A DNA stretch of 64,000 nt from Amycolatopsis nalaikhensis (GTDB lineage Bacteria > Actinomycetota > Actinomycetes > Mycobacteriales > Pseudonocardiaceae): positions 2,611,501 to 2,675,500 of the forward strand of contig NZ_CP127173.1 of assembly GCF_030264295.1 (NCBI RefSeq), given 5' to 3'. The notes beneath the pieces were generated by a model. It was not told the DNA's origin and ran no database searches. It saw only the letters and a program-made list of their open reading frames with translations. Numbering within the stretch: position 1 is the stretch's first letter; the number at the start of each line of letters is the position of its first letter. Of the stretch, positions 33,830-42,657 are shown one piece after another. The translations under genes were made by a program, and so were the position numbers.

Positions 33830-35134
33830 TCAGGAAACCTTGATTCGCGCGCTCACCCGTGGCCGTCCGACGCCCTGCCAGGACAGCCCGGCGTCGACGA
33901 TCGCCCGCGGGTCCAGCAGGTTGCGCGTGTCGACGACGTCGATGCCCTCCATCAGCTCGGCCATCGCGGCCCAGTCGAGGTCTTTGAACTCGGCCCATTC
34001 GGTGAGCACGACGACGGCGTCCGCGTCCTTCGCGACCTGGTAGGCGTCGTCGACCACGGTCATCCCGTCGATCTCGCCGTCGACCGCCGGGTCGTAGGCG
34101 ACCAGCTCGGCGCCCAGCGCGCACAGCACCGACGACACGGCCAGCGCGGGCGAGTCGCGCAGGTCGTTCGTGCCCGCCTTGAAGGCCAGGCCGAGCACGC
34201 CGATCCGCGCGCCGGCCAGCGTGCCGCCGACCGCGCCGGCGATCTTCGCGACGATCCGGTCGCGCTGGGCGATGTTCTCGTCGATCGCCGAGGTCAGCAT
34301 GCGGAAGTCGTAGTTCACCGACTCGGCGACCTTGACCAGCGCGCTCGTGTCCTTCGGCAGGCACGAGCCGCCCCAGCCAGGGCCGGGCTTGAGGAACGTC
34401 CGGCCGATCCGGCGGTCGTGGCCCATGCCCTCGGTGACGAGGTCGATGTCGGCGCCGAGCCGCTCGCACAGCTCGGCGATCGAGTTGACGTAGGACAGCT
34501 TCAGCGCGAGGTAGCAGTTCGCGGCGTACTTCACGAGCTCGGCGCTGGCCGCGTCGGCGACGACGACCGGCGCGTCCAGTTCGGCGTACAGCTCGCCCAC
34601 CCAGCGCGCGGCGGCGCGGTCGTCGGAGCCGACGACGATCCGGTCCGGCCCCAGGAAGTCCGCGACCGCGGTGCCTTCGCGGAGGAACTCGGGGTTCGAC
34701 ACGACCGGCACGTCGGCGCGGCCGAGCATCTCCTGGATCCGCTTCGACGTGCCGACGGGCACGGTCGACTTGGTGATCAGCGCGCACCCGGCGGGCAGGA
34801 CGTCGCCGATCTCGGCGGTCACCGCCTCGACCGCGCGCAGGTCCGCGGAGCCGCCCGCGCCCATCGGCGTCGGCACGCAGAGGAAGACGCCTTCCGCGGC
34901 GCGGACCGCCTCCCGGGCGCCGACGACGAACCGCAGCCGACCGGCCGCGAGCCCGCGCGTCACCAGGTCGGCCAGCCCCGGTTCGAGGATGTCGACGCGG
35001 CCCGCCGCCAGCCGCGACACCTTCGCGCGATCGACGTCCACGCAAGTGACGTAATGACCCAGACTGGCCAGGCAGGCCCCTGTGGTCAACCCGACGTAAC
35101 CCGTTCCTACCACCACGATCCGAGCTGGCGTCAT
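33830..35134 (-). CDS. UDP-glucose 6-dehydrogenase family
   Basis: 434 residues. The N-terminal NAD-binding motif is VVGTGYVGLTTGACLASLGH, followed by FLCVPTP, KSTVPVGT and NPEFLREG. The central helix has ELVKYAANCYLALKLSYVN. The catalytic Cys lies in GGSCLPKD, and the C-terminal domain has GLAFKAGTNDLRDSPAL. It oxidises UDP-glucose to UDP-glucuronate twice with NAD+, supplying a precursor for surface glycans. ATG 35134 fixes the Rossmann start. It is divergent from the SDR gene. Confidence 0.93.
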   Translation of the reverse strand: MTPARIVVVGTGYVGLTTGACLASLGHYVTCVDVDRAKVSRLAAGRVDILEPGLADLVTRGLAAGRLRFVVGAREAVRAAEGVFLCVPTPMGAGGSADLRAVEAVTAEIGDVLPAGCALITKSTVPVGTSKRIQEMLGRADVPVVSNPEFLREGTAVADFLGPDRIVVGSDDRAAARWVGELYAELDAPVVVADAASAELVKYAANCYLALKLSYVNSIAELCERLGADIDLVTEGMGHDRRIGRTFLKPGPGWGGSCLPKDTSALVKVAESVNYDFRMLTSAIDENIAQRDRIVAKIAGAVGGTLAGARIGVLGLAFKAGTNDLRDSPALAVSSVLCALGAELVAYDPAVDGEIDGMTVVDDAYQVAKDADAVVVLTEWAEFKDLDWAAMAELMEGIDVVDTRNLLDPRAIVDAGLSWQGVGRPRVSARIKVS

Positions 35135-35318
35135 GGTGCTGAAGGTGACAGCCGGAGTTGACGACCGCGCTAACGGAACCGGACACGGGTGAGTACTCCA
35201 CACGACACCGCGGCGGTGCGTTAACGGCAGTTTGCGCGCGGTGAGAGAGCACACAAATCGGCCGTGCGAACGAGCGTTAACCTGGGTCCGGAATCGGAGC
35301 AGCGAAGGGAACCGCAAG

Positions 35319-36077
35319 ATGCAGATCACCGACACCGCGGCGCTCGTCACCGGGGGCGCGTCCGGCCTCGGCGGCGCGACGGCGAAGGCCCTCGCGGCCA
35401 AGGGCGCGCGGGTGTTCGCGCTCGACCTGGCGCCGTCCATCGAGAAGGCCGAGCAGCTCGACGGCATCACCTACGTCGAGGCCGACGTGACCGACGTCGA
35501 GCAGGTCGAGGCCGCCGTCGCCACCGCTTCCGGGTCCGGCGTGCCGCTGCGGACCGTGGTGAACTGCGCCGGCATCGGACCGTCCGCGCGGATCCTGTCC
35601 AAGAAGGGCCGCCACGACCTCGCGCTGTACGCGAAGGTCGTCCAGATCAACCTGGTCGGCACGTTCAACGTGCTGACGATCGCCGCCGAGGCCATCGCGA
35701 AGACCGAACCGCTCGAGGACGACGCCCGCGGCGTCATCATCAACACCGCGTCGATCGCCGCGTTCGACGGCCAGATCGGGCAGGTCGCCTACTCGTCGTC
35801 CAAGGGCGGCGTCGTCGGCATGACGCTGCCCGCCGCGCGCGATCTGGCCTCGCACGGCATCCGCGTGCTGACCATCGCGCCGGGCATCGTCGACACCCCG
35901 ATGCTCGCGACGGTCAGCGACGACTTCCGCGCGTCGCTCGCCGCCGGCGTCCCGTTCCCGAAGCGCCTCGCGCGGCCGGACGAGTACGCGCAGCTCGCGC
36001 TGTCGCTCATCGACCACGACTACCTGAACGGCGAGGTCGTCCGCATGGACGGCTCCCTGCGCATGGCCCCGCGCTGA
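35319..36077 (+). CDS. Short-chain dehydrogenase, 3-hydroxyacyl-CoA dehydrogenase-like
   Basis: 252 residues from ATG 35319 (GAAGGGAACC upstream). The classical SDR motifs are TGGASGLG (cofactor), DVTD, NCAGIG, the catalytic Ser in NTASIAAFDGQIG and the YSSSK Tyr-Lys pair, then APGIVDTPML. Overall it resembles HSD10-type 3-hydroxyacyl-CoA dehydrogenases of beta-oxidation. It uses NAD(H) in the cytoplasm. It is followed after seven bases by a strong terminator. Confidence 0.92.
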   Translation: MQITDTAALVTGGASGLGGATAKALAAKGARVFALDLAPSIEKAEQLDGITYVEADVTDVEQVEAAVATASGSGVPLRTVVNCAGIGPSARILSKKGRHDLALYAKVVQINLVGTFNVLTIAAEAIAKTEPLEDDARGVIINTASIAAFDGQIGQVAYSSSKGGVVGMTLPAARDLASHGIRVLTIAPGIVDTPMLATVSDDFRASLAAGVPFPKRLARPDEYAQLALSLIDHDYLNGEVVRMDGSLRMAPR

Positions 36078-36084
36078 CGCCCGA

Positions 36085-36114
36085 GGGCGGCACTTTCACG
36101 TGAAAGTGCCGCCC
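36085..36114. terminator. Perfect 30-base palindrome with TTTCACGTGAAA core
   Basis: A hairpin with arms GGGCGGCACTTTCAC and GTGAAAGTGCCGCCC and no spacer, immediately between the SDR stop (36077) and the convergent methyltransferase stop (36123). It is positioned as a bidirectional terminator. The 12-base core recurs at 39694-39705 and 39726-39737. Confidence 0.8.
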
Positions 36115-36122
36115 TGCCCGGG

Positions 36123-36776
36123 TCAGCGGGTGAGGCGGACTTCCAGGCCGACGCCGTCGGTGGTGACCGAGCAGCCGCCGAACGCGCTCTCGACGGCCAG
36201 CTCCTCGAACTGCGCGGGCGTGAACGCGCGGCGGCGCAGCCACGCCAGGGTCTGCCGCACGGTGAAGCCGCTGATCGCGCCGAGGTTCATCCCGGCGACC
36301 TCGCGCTCGATGTCCGCGGCCGTGGCCTCGTGGTTGAGGTCCTGGATCACCGCGAACCCGCCCGGCCGCAGCACCCGGTGCATCTCGTTCAGCGCGGCCA
36401 CCGGCTGCCGGAAGTTCTTGAACGCGGCCTGGCAGATCAGGAAGTCGAACGACTCGGCCGCGAACGGCGCGTGCGTGATGTCGCCCTGCCGGAAGTCGAT
36501 CTCGAGCCCGGCCCCGTTCTCCCGGGCGATCTCCACCATCGTGTGGCTGATGTCGAGCCCGGTGACGCGGTAGCCGCGCTTCGCCAGCTCGACGGCGAAG
36601 AAGCCGGGGCCGGGCGCCACCTCCAGGATCTCCGCGCCGTCGGGCAGCCCGGCCGTCACCTCGGCCGCCTGCCGCCGGTACTGCGCGAGCTGGGCCTCGG
36701 TGCCGCGGTTCTTGGCGTACCAGCGGGCCTGGAAGCCCTCCATCTCGGGCACCTTGTGCTTGCGGGTCGTCTCCAT
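36123..36776 (-). CDS. Class I SAM-dependent methyltransferase
   Basis: 217 residues. The SAM-binding motif I is LEVAPGPGFFAVELAKRG, motif II is VTGLDIS, motif III is DFLICQAAFKNFRQP, and the post-III segment is MHRVLRPGGFAVIQD. The usual E/DxGxGxG reads EVAPGPG, which is tolerated in the family. It probably methylates a small molecule. It lies six bases downstream of the PadR gene in the same operon, so it is presumably derepressed together with that regulator. Confidence 0.9.
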   Translation of the reverse strand: METTRKHKVPEMEGFQARWYAKNRGTEAQLAQYRRQAAEVTAGLPDGAEILEVAPGPGFFAVELAKRGYRVTGLDISHTMVEIARENGAGLEIDFRQGDITHAPFAAESFDFLICQAAFKNFRQPVAALNEMHRVLRPGGFAVIQDLNHEATAADIEREVAGMNLGAISGFTVRQTLAWLRRRAFTPAQFEELAVESAFGGCSVTTDGVGLEVRLTR

Positions 36777-36782
36777 CGGTTC

Positions 36783-37412
36783 CTACCTCTCCACGAACTC
36801 CCCCAGGTCGTCCGGGAATTCGCCGGTTTCGTGGTAGCGCCGCCACGCCTCGATGCCGGGCAGGGCGCCGCTGGTCAGCTCTTCCAGGAAGGCCCGCGCC
36901 CAGCGCGCTTCGGCCTCCGTCATCGCGAGGTCGTACTCGACCTCCACCAGGAACAGCCGCGGCAGCACGGGCCGCAGCTGGTCCAGGCTCGCCCGCAGCG
37001 CCTCGACGCGTTCGCTGAGCGCCGCGAGCCGGCTCCGCAGCTGGACGATCGCCTGGTCCGGGCCCAGCACGCCGATCATCGACAGCCCGGACTTGAACCG
37101 CGGCGGCTCCCGGTCGAGCGTGCCGACGAGCTCGCGGACCCAGTCCTCGAACTCCGCACGCCCGGCTTCGGTGATCCGGTAGACGGTCCGCTCGGGCCGC
37201 CCGCCGTCCTTGACGCTCTCCACCGCCTCCAGGAAGCCGTGCTTTTCGAGGTTCGCGACGACGGTGTACAGCGAACCCCACTTGATCGGCAGGTCCGCGT
37301 CCTTGCCGCGCTGCTTGAGCACGGACGCCATTTCGTACGGGTGCGCGGGGCGTTCCTGCACGACGGACAGCACGGCCAGCCCGAGGAGGTTGCCGACCTT
37401 GCGCCGCTTCAT
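36783..37412 (-). CDS. PadR-family transcriptional regulator
   Basis: 209 residues. The N-terminal winged helix reads LLGLAVLSVVQERPAHPYEM, KWGSLYTVVANLEKHGFL and GGRPERTVYRITEAG, the classic PadR signature. The Vir-like C-terminal helices (about 95-185) serve for dimerisation. A 26-base palindrome ends nine bases before the ATG at 37412, so it very likely represses itself and the methyltransferase gene downstream and is released by a small aromatic or drug-like ligand. Confidence 0.93.
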   Translation of the reverse strand: MKRRKVGNLLGLAVLSVVQERPAHPYEMASVLKQRGKDADLPIKWGSLYTVVANLEKHGFLEAVESVKDGGRPERTVYRITEAGRAEFEDWVRELVGTLDREPPRFKSGLSMIGVLGPDQAIVQLRSRLAALSERVEALRASLDQLRPVLPRLFLVEVEYDLAMTEAEARWARAFLEELTSGALPGIEAWRRYHETGEFPDDLGEFVER

Positions 37413-37420
37413 CTCGACTC

Positions 37421-37446
37421 CTCGTCTACGAGTACTCGCAGACGAG
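37421..37446. promoter_or_regulatory. PadR operator
   Basis: CTCGTCTACGAGT (37421-37433) is followed directly by ACTCGCAGACGAG (37434-37446). The two halves are inverted copies with one mismatch in 13 positions. The site covers the promoter/5' end of the PadR-methyltransferase operon. Confidence 0.75.
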
Positions 37447-37494
37447 TATGCGCGAAGACGCGTCAGCTGGCAAGTGTCTTAGGAAATGAACTAC

Positions 37495-39135
37495 TCAGAG
37501 ATCGAACATGTACGGGACTTCAGCCTGCGCCCGCGCGCTGATCCACTCGCGCAGCGCCCGCGTCGCCAGGACGTCGTCCTCGTTGTAGCGAAGCAGCCGC
37601 TCGCGCTGGGCGTCGTCCGGGACTTCGCCGTCTATGCCCACGGCGTCGCGGTACCAGCGCATCGACGCCTCGCCGCCCGCCTCGGGGTCGCGCCAGGAGA
37701 ACCCGGCGACCGGCGCGATCACCTTCAGCCCCTTGCCGTGGGAGCACAGGAACTGGTCGGTGACGCTGCGGAAGAGGTCGACCCACTCGGCCGAGTCCAC
37801 AAAGGACTGGATGTCCTTCTTGGCCGGAATGCCCGGGTGGTCGCCGAAGCGCTCGACCGAACCGAAGAGCCAGCGGTTCTCGGCGAGCGCGTTGTAGCAG
37901 TAGGCGCGGAACGTCAGCCCGGCCGCTTCGGTGCGCTTGCGGACGTCGGTGAGCCACGCCCAGAACTCGGCGAACGAGCGGGCTTCGTCGTCGGTGGGCA
38001 GCGGGTCCCACGTCGCGAAGGCGCGGTAGCCGGGCTCGAGCCCGATGTCGGCGCCGGTGAGCAGGCAGCCCCAGAGGTACGCGCCGGCGTCGCCGAAACT
38101 CTCCATGTCGACGTCGACCTCGACGTCGGCGCGGGGCACCTCGACCGCCTCGACGCGGCGCACCAGCGTCAGGTCGGCCAGCCAGGCGCGCGCGAGAACG
38201 ACCGCGTCCGGGAACGTGACGCCGGTCCAGTTCACCGCGGGCGGCTCGCCCGTCGGGTCGAGCGCGGCCAGCTTGTCCACAGTGGACACGCCGGCGCGGC
38301 GCAGCTCCATCGCGTCCTCGCCGCGCACCACGAGGCTGACGTCGCGGGTTTCGGTGAGCACCGCTTCGCACGTCGGCCACCACGGGCAGCGGCGGCACTC
38401 CAGCACGCGCGACGGCTCGGCCAGCGGCTCCTCGCCGTTCGCGGCCGCGGTGGCGATGGCCAGCCGGTCGGCGAAGCGGGCCTGGTACTCGGTCAGGGCG
38501 CTGCGCCCGCCCGGCCAGGTGCCGGCCGCGAGGTCGTGCCAGACGACGACGTCGGCGTCGAGGCCGATCACGCCGCCGACGGTGAGGCTTTCGTCGGCCT
38601 GCCCGAGCGTCTGCAGCATGCGGCGGATGTGCACGAGCCGCAGCTGGTCGCGCGGCTGCGAACGGACCTTGCGGCCGTCGTCGGCCTTGCGGTGCGCCGG
38701 GTCGAGGTCGGTCATCTCGGTGACGATGGCGCCGGTGCCGCGGTCGGTGATGCGATGGCGCACCACGAGCACCGGGACGTAGCCACGGCCGGTGCGCACC
38801 AGCAGGTCGATGCCGCCGCGGCGGTGCCCGGCCTGGTCGACCGGGAAGAGCGCACCCCAGATGTACTGCGCTTCGGCGGCGAAGGCCTGCTCGGTCAGCT
38901 CGACGCGTTCGTGGGCGGGCAGGTCGCGATCGATCTTCGCCCAGTGGCCGGGGTTCGCCGCCATGAGCCGCGTGACGATGTCCTCGCGGTGCGCGGTGGC
39001 GTCGGCGATCCGCTGCTGCGCGGTGGGGTCCGGCGGGGAAAGCGGTACCTCGCGCATCGCCGGATCGTGCTCCAGGTGCACACGACGACGACAGCGGCTG
39101 ACCGCGCCCGCGTCGAGTACCACCTCACCCTGCAT
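37495..39135 (-). CDS. TM0106-family RecB-like nuclease with RNase H-like C-terminus
   Basis: 546 residues from ATG 39135. The N-terminal RecB-like PD-(D/E)XK region includes GGIDLLVRTGRGYVPVLV and LRLVHIRRMLQTLG. A Cys cluster CRRCPWWPTC follows, suggesting an Fe-S site as in Cas4/AddB-type nucleases. The C-terminal part begins VDVDMESFGDAGAYLWG and ends RYNEDDVLATRALREWI, the acidic motifs of an RNase H-like (RNaseH_2) exonuclease fold. It is a predicted nuclease of unknown pathway. It is divergent from the DUF6474 gene. Confidence 0.88.
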   Translation of the reverse strand: MQGEVVLDAGAVSRCRRRVHLEHDPAMREVPLSPPDPTAQQRIADATAHREDIVTRLMAANPGHWAKIDRDLPAHERVELTEQAFAAEAQYIWGALFPVDQAGHRRGGIDLLVRTGRGYVPVLVVRHRITDRGTGAIVTEMTDLDPAHRKADDGRKVRSQPRDQLRLVHIRRMLQTLGQADESLTVGGVIGLDADVVVWHDLAAGTWPGGRSALTEYQARFADRLAIATAAANGEEPLAEPSRVLECRRCPWWPTCEAVLTETRDVSLVVRGEDAMELRRAGVSTVDKLAALDPTGEPPAVNWTGVTFPDAVVLARAWLADLTLVRRVEAVEVPRADVEVDVDMESFGDAGAYLWGCLLTGADIGLEPGYRAFATWDPLPTDDEARSFAEFWAWLTDVRKRTEAAGLTFRAYCYNALAENRWLFGSVERFGDHPGIPAKKDIQSFVDSAEWVDLFRSVTDQFLCSHGKGLKVIAPVAGFSWRDPEAGGEASMRWYRDAVGIDGEVPDDAQRERLLRYNEDDVLATRALREWISARAQAEVPYMFDL

Positions 39136-39225
39136 GGAGATCACTCTAGATTCCCACCGCCGAGCCGACATGCCCGCCACCCGGGCGACCAGTAAGTTCG
39201 ACGTCGACACGTCGCAGGAGGTGCC

Positions 39226-39688
39226 ATGGCGCGCAAGGCCAAGGTCGAGGGTGAAGCCAGGTTCACCCCTAAGAGGGCGAAGAACGCGGTCGCGGTGGCC
39301 AAGGTGCTCGGCCCGGCCGTGATCCCGGTGGTGGCACCGTTCGCGGTCCGCGCGGCGGGCGCGGCGCGGGAGGCGTACGACCGCTACCAGGCGCGCAAGC
39401 TCGGGGTCTCGGTCGACAAGCTGGGCGAGTACACCGGCCGCGGCGCGGCGCTGCACGCGCGGATCGCCGGGCTGGCCGACGGATGCCGCGACCTGCAGAA
39501 GTCGGAGAAGGCGTCGAAGGCGGACCAGGACTTCGTCAAGGACGCGCTGGGGACGCTGGAGCAGCTGTCGGCGACTGTTCGGGCCGCGGAGCGGATGCCC
39601 GCGGCGCGGCGGAAGTCAGCGCACCGGGCGGTGGCCGGGGAAGCTCGAGCGGCTCGAAGGCCAGCTGCTGCACCGCCTGGGGATCTGA
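39226..39688 (+). pseudogene. DUF6474-like small protein, frameshifted at its C-terminus
   Basis: ATG 39226 (GCAGGAGG upstream) opens a basic N-terminus (MARKAKVEGEARFTPKRAK), a hydrophobic stretch (LGPAVIPVVAPFAV) and a helical body. One extra A in GAAGCTC at 39641/39642 breaks the frame. Without it the end reads ELERLEGQLLHRLGI and stops at 39686-39688, giving about 153 residues, a size typical of actinobacterial DUF6474 proteins. The function is unknown. The hydrophobic stretch may associate with the membrane. Confidence 0.75.
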
Positions 39689-39690
39689 CC

Positions 39691-39708
39691 AGCTTTCACG
39701 TGAAAGCT
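39691..39708. terminator. 18-base palindrome after the DUF6474-like gene
   Basis: AGCTTTCACGTGAAAGCT is perfectly self-complementary and starts three bases after the restored stop codon. It shares the TTTCACGTGAAA core with two other sites in this window. Confidence 0.6.
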
Positions 39709-39716
39709 CCGACCTG

Positions 39717-39746
39717 GGGCCGAGCTTTCACGTGAAAGCTCGGCCC
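39717..39746 (-). terminator. 30-base palindrome after the substrate-binding-protein gene
   Basis: Arms GGGCCGAGCTTTCAC and GTGAAAGCTCGGCCC form a perfect hairpin beginning six bases beyond the stop at 39752. It shares the TTTCACGTGAAA core with 36085-36114 and 39691-39708 but has different outer arms. Confidence 0.75.
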
Positions 39747-39751
39747 TCGGT

Positions 39752-40711
39752 CTACTTGATGAAGCCCTTCTTGACCATCCAGTCGTGGGCTACCTTGCCC
39801 GCGTCCTGGCCGTCGACGTCGACCTGCTTGCACAGCTCGACCATCTGCTCGTTCGTGATCGCCGCGCTCACCGTCTCCAGCGGGCCGCGCAGGTCCGGGT
39901 GGGCCTTGATGAACTCCGTGCGCAGCGTCGCCACCGCGTTGTACTGGGGGAACGCTTTCTTGTCGTCCTCCAGCACCCTCAGGTTGAGGCCCGAGATGCG
40001 GCCGTCCGTGGTGAACACCTCGCCGACCGGGCAGGTTCCGCTCGCCACCGCCGAATAGATCGTGCCGATGCCGAAGTTCTTCACCGTCGGGTTCTGGAAG
40101 CCGTACGCCTTGACCGCCGCCGGGAAGCCGTCCTGGCGGCTGGTGAACTCCGTCTCCAGGCAGAACACTCCCTGGTCCGGCTGCTTCTTGATGAACGCCG
40201 CCAGGTCGGACGTCGTCTTCAGGTTGTTCTTCGCGCCGTACGCCTCGGTCACCGCGAACGCGTACTGGTCGTTCAGCGGCGAATAGTTCAGCCACGTGAC
40301 GCCGAACTTCTCCTCGTCCGCCTTCGCCGTCGCCTCGTACTGGGCCTTTTCGCCACCCGGGACCGGGAGCTCGTTGCCCTGGTAGTTGATCCAGCCCGTG
40401 CCGGTGTACTCCCACGTGACGTCCGTCTGCCCGGACAGCAGCGCCTGCCGCGACGAGTTGGAGCCCTTGATGTCCGACAGGTCGACGACGTCCGCGCCCG
40501 CCGCCGTCAGGGCCATCTCGGCCATGTACGCCAGGATGATGTTCTCGGTGAAGTCCTTGGACCCCACCGTCACCTTCAGCCCCTGCAGCGACGGGATCGG
40601 CTGGATCGAGCCCGGCCGGATGTCGTAGGGCACCGCCTGGTTCACCGTCAGGCCGCACGACGAAAGCGTCACGCCCAGCAGCGCCACGAGGGCCAGTCGC
40701 CGGAGTTTCAT
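39752..40711 (-). CDS. OpuC-type glycine betaine/choline substrate-binding lipoprotein
   Basis: 319 residues. A lipoprotein signal peptide (MKLRRLALVALLGVTLSSC with lipobox ending at Cys19) precedes an OpuAC/ProX-like domain. It reads VTVGSKDFTENIILAYMAE, the family signature, then ALLSGQTDVTWEYTGTGW and a C-terminal DVDGQDAGKVAHDWM. It captures quaternary-ammonium osmoprotectants outside the membrane and hands them to the two permeases upstream. The start overlaps the permease stop by ATGA, placing it last in a four-gene operon. Confidence 0.93.
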   Translation of the reverse strand: MKLRRLALVALLGVTLSSCGLTVNQAVPYDIRPGSIQPIPSLQGLKVTVGSKDFTENIILAYMAEMALTAAGADVVDLSDIKGSNSSRQALLSGQTDVTWEYTGTGWINYQGNELPVPGGEKAQYEATAKADEEKFGVTWLNYSPLNDQYAFAVTEAYGAKNNLKTTSDLAAFIKKQPDQGVFCLETEFTSRQDGFPAAVKAYGFQNPTVKNFGIGTIYSAVASGTCPVGEVFTTDGRISGLNLRVLEDDKKAFPQYNAVATLRTEFIKAHPDLRGPLETVSAAITNEQMVELCKQVDVDGQDAGKVAHDWMVKKGFIK

Positions 40712-41488
40712 CGCAGCCCCTTCGGTCCGAAGTACTGTTCGGCGACCGCGCCCAGCCAGTCCACCAGCAGCGCCAGCGCGACCGCCAGCACCGAGCCGGT
40801 GACCAGCACCGAGGTCAGGTTCAGCTTGTAGCCGGTGTCGATCAACAGCCCGAACCCGCCCGCGTTGACGAACATGCCGAACGTCGCCGTGCCCACCGCC
40901 AGCACCAGCGACGTGCGCAGGCCGGCCAGGATCAGCGGGACGGCCAGCGGGAAGCTCGACGCGCCACAGCACCGCGCCCGCCGACATCCCGATGCCGCGG
41001 CCCGCGTCGATCAGCGCCGGGTCGACCTGCTGGATGCCGACCATCGTGTTCCGCAGCACCGGCAGCAGCGAGTAGAACGCCAGCGGCAGCGCCGCCACCC
41101 AGATCCCGCCCGTCGCGCCGGTGACGATGAACCACAGCACCAGCACGCCCAGCGCGGGCGCGGCCTGGCCGATGTTCGCGATCGCCAGGAAGATCGGCGC
41201 GAGGAAACGAGCCCACGGCCGCGTCACGATCACCCCGAGGGGTACCGCGACCAGCACGACGATCGCGGTGACCACGAGCGTCATCAGCACGTGGTCCCAC
41301 AACGCCGTGAGCAGCGAAGACGCGTTGAGCGTCTCCTTCTCCGTCGCGGTCAGCCCGCTGGAGAACACCGAGACCAGCGTGACGGCGACGATCACCAGCA
41401 CCGCGACCGGCTGCGCGAAGAGCCGGACGCGTTCCGCGCGTTTGGAGCCGGACTCAGTGCTGAACCCGGTGTCGACGGCGGCCGTCAC
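40708..41488 (-). pseudogene. OpuCB/OpuCD-type ABC permease, frameshifted
   Basis: Starts with GTG at 41488, overlapping the ATPase stop. It has about six helices and the BPD_transp_1 motif region (NIGQAAPALGVLVLWF, LLPVLRNTMVGIQQVDPALIDAGRGIGMSAGAVLWRVELP given in parts). At GAAGCTC on the plus strand (40951-40957; coding GAGCTTCCC, expected GAGCTCCC) the frame breaks. Removing one base restores PLAVPLILAGLRTSLV, then LAVGTATFGMFVNAGGFG, and the end FGPKGLR. The corrected protein is about 259 residues, normal for the family. The second permease at 42644 is intact, and I think this one is as well. Confidence 0.85.
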
Positions 41489-42657
41489 GCCGACACCTCT
41501 TCGCCGTTCGTGTGCTCTTCGCGCAGCTGCTGGATGGTCGCGATCACGGTGTCCAGCTGGATGGTGCCCGCGTACTCGCCGCGCGCGCCGGTCACCGGCA
41601 CCGAGCCGCCCTCGGCGAGCATCGCCTCGAGCGCGTCCTGCAGCGTCGACTGCAAGCTGACGACGTCGCGCAGCGGCTTGCCGAGGTTCGCCAGCGACGT
41701 CGCCGAGGTGAGCTCGCGCGCGTGCACCCACCGGGTGGGACGGCGGCGCGCGTCCAGCACGAGCGCGAAGTGCCGACGGGACTGCTCGAGCTTCTCCCGC
41801 ACCGACGCGGGTGTCTCGTCGACGGTCACGGTCAGCGCGTCCTGCTGCAGTTCGACGTCGCGCACCCGCAGCAGCGTCAGCTGCTTCAGCGACGCGCCCG
41901 CGCCGACGAAGCCCGCGACCGTGTCGTCCGCCGGGTTCGCCAGGATCGCCTCGGGCGTGTCGTACTGCAGGATCGTCGACTGGTTGCCGAGCACCGCGAT
42001 CTTGTCGCCGAGCTTCACGGCCTCGTCGAAGTCGTGCGTGACGAACACGATCGTCTTCTTCAGCTCGCTCTGCAGGCGCAGCAGCTCGTCCTGCAGGTTG
42101 CCGCGGGTGATCGGGTCGACCGCGCCGAACGGCTCGTCCATCAACAGCACCGGCGGGTCCGCGGCGAGCGCCCGCGCGACGCCGACGCGCTGCTGCTGGC
42201 CGCCCGAAAGCTGGCGCGGGAAGCGGTCGCGGAAGTCGGCCGGGTCGAGCCCGACCAGGTCCATCATCTCCTCGACCCGGTCGTTGACCTTCTTCTTGTC
42301 CCAGCCGAGCAAACCGGGCACGACACCGATGTTCTGCGCGACGGTGAAGTGCGGGAACAGCCCGGCCTGCTGGATCGCGTAGCCGATCCGGCGGCGCAGG
42401 GTGTCGACCTCGAGCTTCAGCGCGTCCTCGCCGCCGATCGTGATCCGGCCGGACGTCGGCTGCACCAGCCGGTTGATCATCCGCATGGTCGTGGTCTTGC
42501 CGCAGCCGGACGGGCCGACGAAGACCACGATCTTGCCGGCGGGCACGACCATCGAGAAGTCGTTCACGGCCGGCTCGCGGGTGCCGGGGTACCGCTTGGT
42601 CACGTGCTCCAGCTCGATTTCGACGCCGGAGACTTCCTCGTTCTCAGCCACGGACAC
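41485..42657 (-). CDS. OpuCA-type ABC transporter ATP-binding protein
   Basis: 390 residues. Walker A is GPSGCGKTTT, the Q-loop follows AIQQAG, the ABC signature is LSGGQQQR, Walker B is VLLMDEPFGAVD, and the switch His lies in FVTHDFDEA. Two C-terminal CBS-type repeats (about 265-385, with TVTVDETPASVREKLEQ and GSVPVTGARGEYAG) are the osmotic-strength sensors of OpuCA proteins. It powers osmoprotectant import with the two permeases. GTG 42657 overlaps the end of the upstream permease gene, and a GTG at 42651 is an alternative start. Confidence 0.93.
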   Translation of the reverse strand: MSVAENEEVSGVEIELEHVTKRYPGTREPAVNDFSMVVPAGKIVVFVGPSGCGKTTTMRMINRLVQPTSGRITIGGEDALKLEVDTLRRRIGYAIQQAGLFPHFTVAQNIGVVPGLLGWDKKKVNDRVEEMMDLVGLDPADFRDRFPRQLSGGQQQRVGVARALAADPPVLLMDEPFGAVDPITRGNLQDELLRLQSELKKTIVFVTHDFDEAVKLGDKIAVLGNQSTILQYDTPEAILANPADDTVAGFVGAGASLKQLTLLRVRDVELQQDALTVTVDETPASVREKLEQSRRHFALVLDARRRPTRWVHARELTSATSLANLGKPLRDVVSLQSTLQDALEAMLAEGGSVPVTGARGEYAGTIQLDTVIATIQQLREEHTNGEEVSA

